Origin: Candidatus Roizmanbacteria bacterium CG06_land_8_20_14_3_00_34_14
GTDB lineage: Bacteria > Patescibacteriota > Microgenomatia > UBA1406 > GWC2-37-13
Length of the DNA: 21,467 bases
Assembly (NCBI GenBank): GCA_002779665.1
Contig: PEVZ01000059.1
Span: 1-21,467, forward strand
Direction: 5' to 3'
Part shown: in pieces, positions 20,816-21,467 of the stretch
How the letters are laid out: each line of letters opens with the position of its first letter
Numbering within the stretch: the first letter of the stretch is position 1
Position numbers and translations under genes: made by a program
Notes under the pieces: generated by a model
What the model was told of the DNA's origin: nothing
Databases searched by the model: none
Seen by the model: the letters and a program-made list of their open reading frames with translations, nothing else

Positions 20816-21316
20816 ATGGCTAAAGGTACTATTCTCGGAGATACTTTTGAACAGTTGGCAGAACTGGGAGCGTCAACCGCCAAACAGACTGTCAAAGCAG
20901 TCGGTCAAATCGTTAATCCATTTGATCAGCCAAAAACCTCGGAGGTTAGACAAAACTCGGAGATTAAACACGGGCAAAATCATACCCCCGTTGATTTTGA
21001 TAAATTAAAAAATAATTTTCAGAATAAAGATAAGCAAAAAGCTGATGTCTTAGCTCAAGCTTTAAAAAATCGTTTATTTCAAATAGTTAAAAGGGAAGAC
21101 GAAAAAATCATTGAAAGAAAAGATATGAAGGAAAAACAAAAAGAAAGGGACGAGGAAAATGAAGCGTATGAGAAAAGAAGGAGAGAACAACAAAAAAAGC
21201 AAGCACAACAACAGGATGATATGCCAACTGGAAAGGGTAAAAGGGGAGTGGCGACTCGGAAAAAAACTTCCGATCAACAACACGTCGAGAATAAACCGGC
21301 GTCAGGAAAGCAGTAA
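20816..21316 (+). CDS. Hypothetical charged, coiled-coil protein
   Basis: 166 aa; I do not recognise the family. Residues about 1-40 (TILGDTFEQLAELGASTAKQTVKAVGQIVNPFDQP) look like an amphipathic helical segment ending in N-P-F. Residues about 58-145 are rich in Lys, Glu, Arg and Gln (KREDEKIIERKDMKEKQKER..., QQKKQAQQQ) and should form a long helix or coiled coil. The tail is basic and low-complexity. No signal peptide or membrane segment. It lies between a repeat gap and tRNA-Pro, whose first base is 2 nt from its stop, so the two may share a transcript. Codon use and length make it a credible gene. Confidence 0.6.
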   Translation: MAKGTILGDTFEQLAELGASTAKQTVKAVGQIVNPFDQPKTSEVRQNSEIKHGQNHTPVDFDKLKNNFQNKDKQKADVLAQALKNRLFQIVKREDEKIIERKDMKEKQKERDEENEAYEKRRREQQKKQAQQQDDMPTGKGKRGVATRKKTSDQQHVENKPASGKQ

Positions 21317-21317
21317 A

Positions 21318-21394
21318 CGGGATGTAGCTCAGATGGCTAGAGTGCGGCGTTCGGAACGCCGAGGTCGTGAGTTCAAGTCTCACCATCCCGACCA
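21318..21394 (+). tRNA. tRNA-Pro (anticodon CGG), CCA encoded
   Basis: 77 nt including an encoded CCA (21392-21394). Acceptor CGGGATG pairs with CATCCCG (21384-21390), D-arm GCTC/GAGT, anticodon stem CGGCG/CGCCG around loop TTCGGAA (anticodon CGG, decoding CCG), and T-arm GTGAG/CTCAC around TTCAAGT. The C1-G72 pair with A73 fits bacterial tRNA-Pro identity. It charges through the ProRS at 12150. Its 5' end lies 1 nt after the preceding stop codon. Confidence 0.96.
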
Positions 21395-21439
21395 AGTTAA
21401 ACTTTTTTCAAATTCAGAGGCGATTGGTTGCTCGCTCGC

Positions 21440-21454
21440 CCCGCCTTCGGCGGG
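21440..21454. repeat. GC-rich hairpin downstream of tRNA-Pro
   Basis: CCCGCC-TTC-GGCGGG, a 6-bp stem in a locally GC-rich tail (21430-21467). No T-run follows on plus, so terminator function is uncertain. Its composition resembles the palindromes at 23-54 and 18590-18605. Confidence 0.65.
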
Positions 21455-21467
21455 TCTCGCTTCGCAA

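Noticed and set aside
21108..21395. Minus-strand ORF beginning MVGMVRLELTTSAFRTP
   Set aside because: It is the complement of tRNA-Pro and the coiled-coil gene. This peptide is a well-known false product of antisense tRNA reading.

Overview
The window is a strongly AT-rich chromosomal segment, densely packed with mostly housekeeping genes. It most likely comes from a Patescibacteria/CPR bacterium, perhaps the Microgenomates group. I infer this from the minimal gene sizes (EF-Ts of about 149 aa, a gamma-like DnaX of 349 aa, YbeY of 116 aa), the membrane-anchored and degenerate double-AAA Clp-like ATPase, the paired CMP-kinase-like P-loop proteins, and rpsB-tsf-frr-rseP lying together without pyrH, uppS or cdsA. 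Almost every start codon lacks a Shine-Dalgarno sequence. TGA is used as a normal stop. The assignment comes from protein features, not from a 16S gene or a database search.

Layout. 1-2540 (minus): two adjacent ATP-grasp ligases, one PGM1-like and one D-Ala-D-Ala-ligase-like; the latter runs off the left edge through a GC-rich hairpin. 2611-7511 (plus): membrane AAA+ Clp-like ATPase, thymidylate kinase, a small membrane-anchored Ig-like protein, galU, then rpsB from its own promoter. 7620-9807: tsf, frr and rseP. 9894-10983: two overlapping cytidylate-kinase-like genes, the first without its P-loop lysine. 10984-12149: a gene-poor island around a minus-strand TrpR/YerC-like regulator, flanked by two copies of one palindrome and holding several further dyads and a good promoter. 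12150-17927 (plus): proS, a MYG1/DHH-like protein, rpsU-ybeY-dnaX, ybaB and prs. 17924-20356 (minus): rnj then recR, recR converging on prs with overlapping stops. 20408-21394 (plus): a MIP18/DUF59 protein, a charged hypothetical protein, and tRNA-Pro(CGG) with encoded CCA.

Functionally the window covers translation (rpsB, tsf, frr, rpsU, proS, tRNA-Pro), RNA processing (rnj, ybeY), replication and repair (dnaX, recR, ybaB), nucleotide and sugar-nucleotide supply (tmk, prs, CMK-like, galU) and membrane proteolysis or remodelling (rseP, Clp-like).

The most distinctive features lie outside the gene list. (1) Most longer intergenic gaps are filled with their own short-period degenerate repeat, and similar repeats occur in frame inside conserved genes (Clp-like, rseP, proS, recR). 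(2) Several promoters place the -10 box 6-8 nt before the ATG, implying leaderless mRNAs. (3) A palindrome-flanked regulator cassette sits at 11151-11960. (4) Several enzymes have lost textbook catalytic residues (first AAA domain of the Clp-like protein, first CMK-like protein, YbeY).
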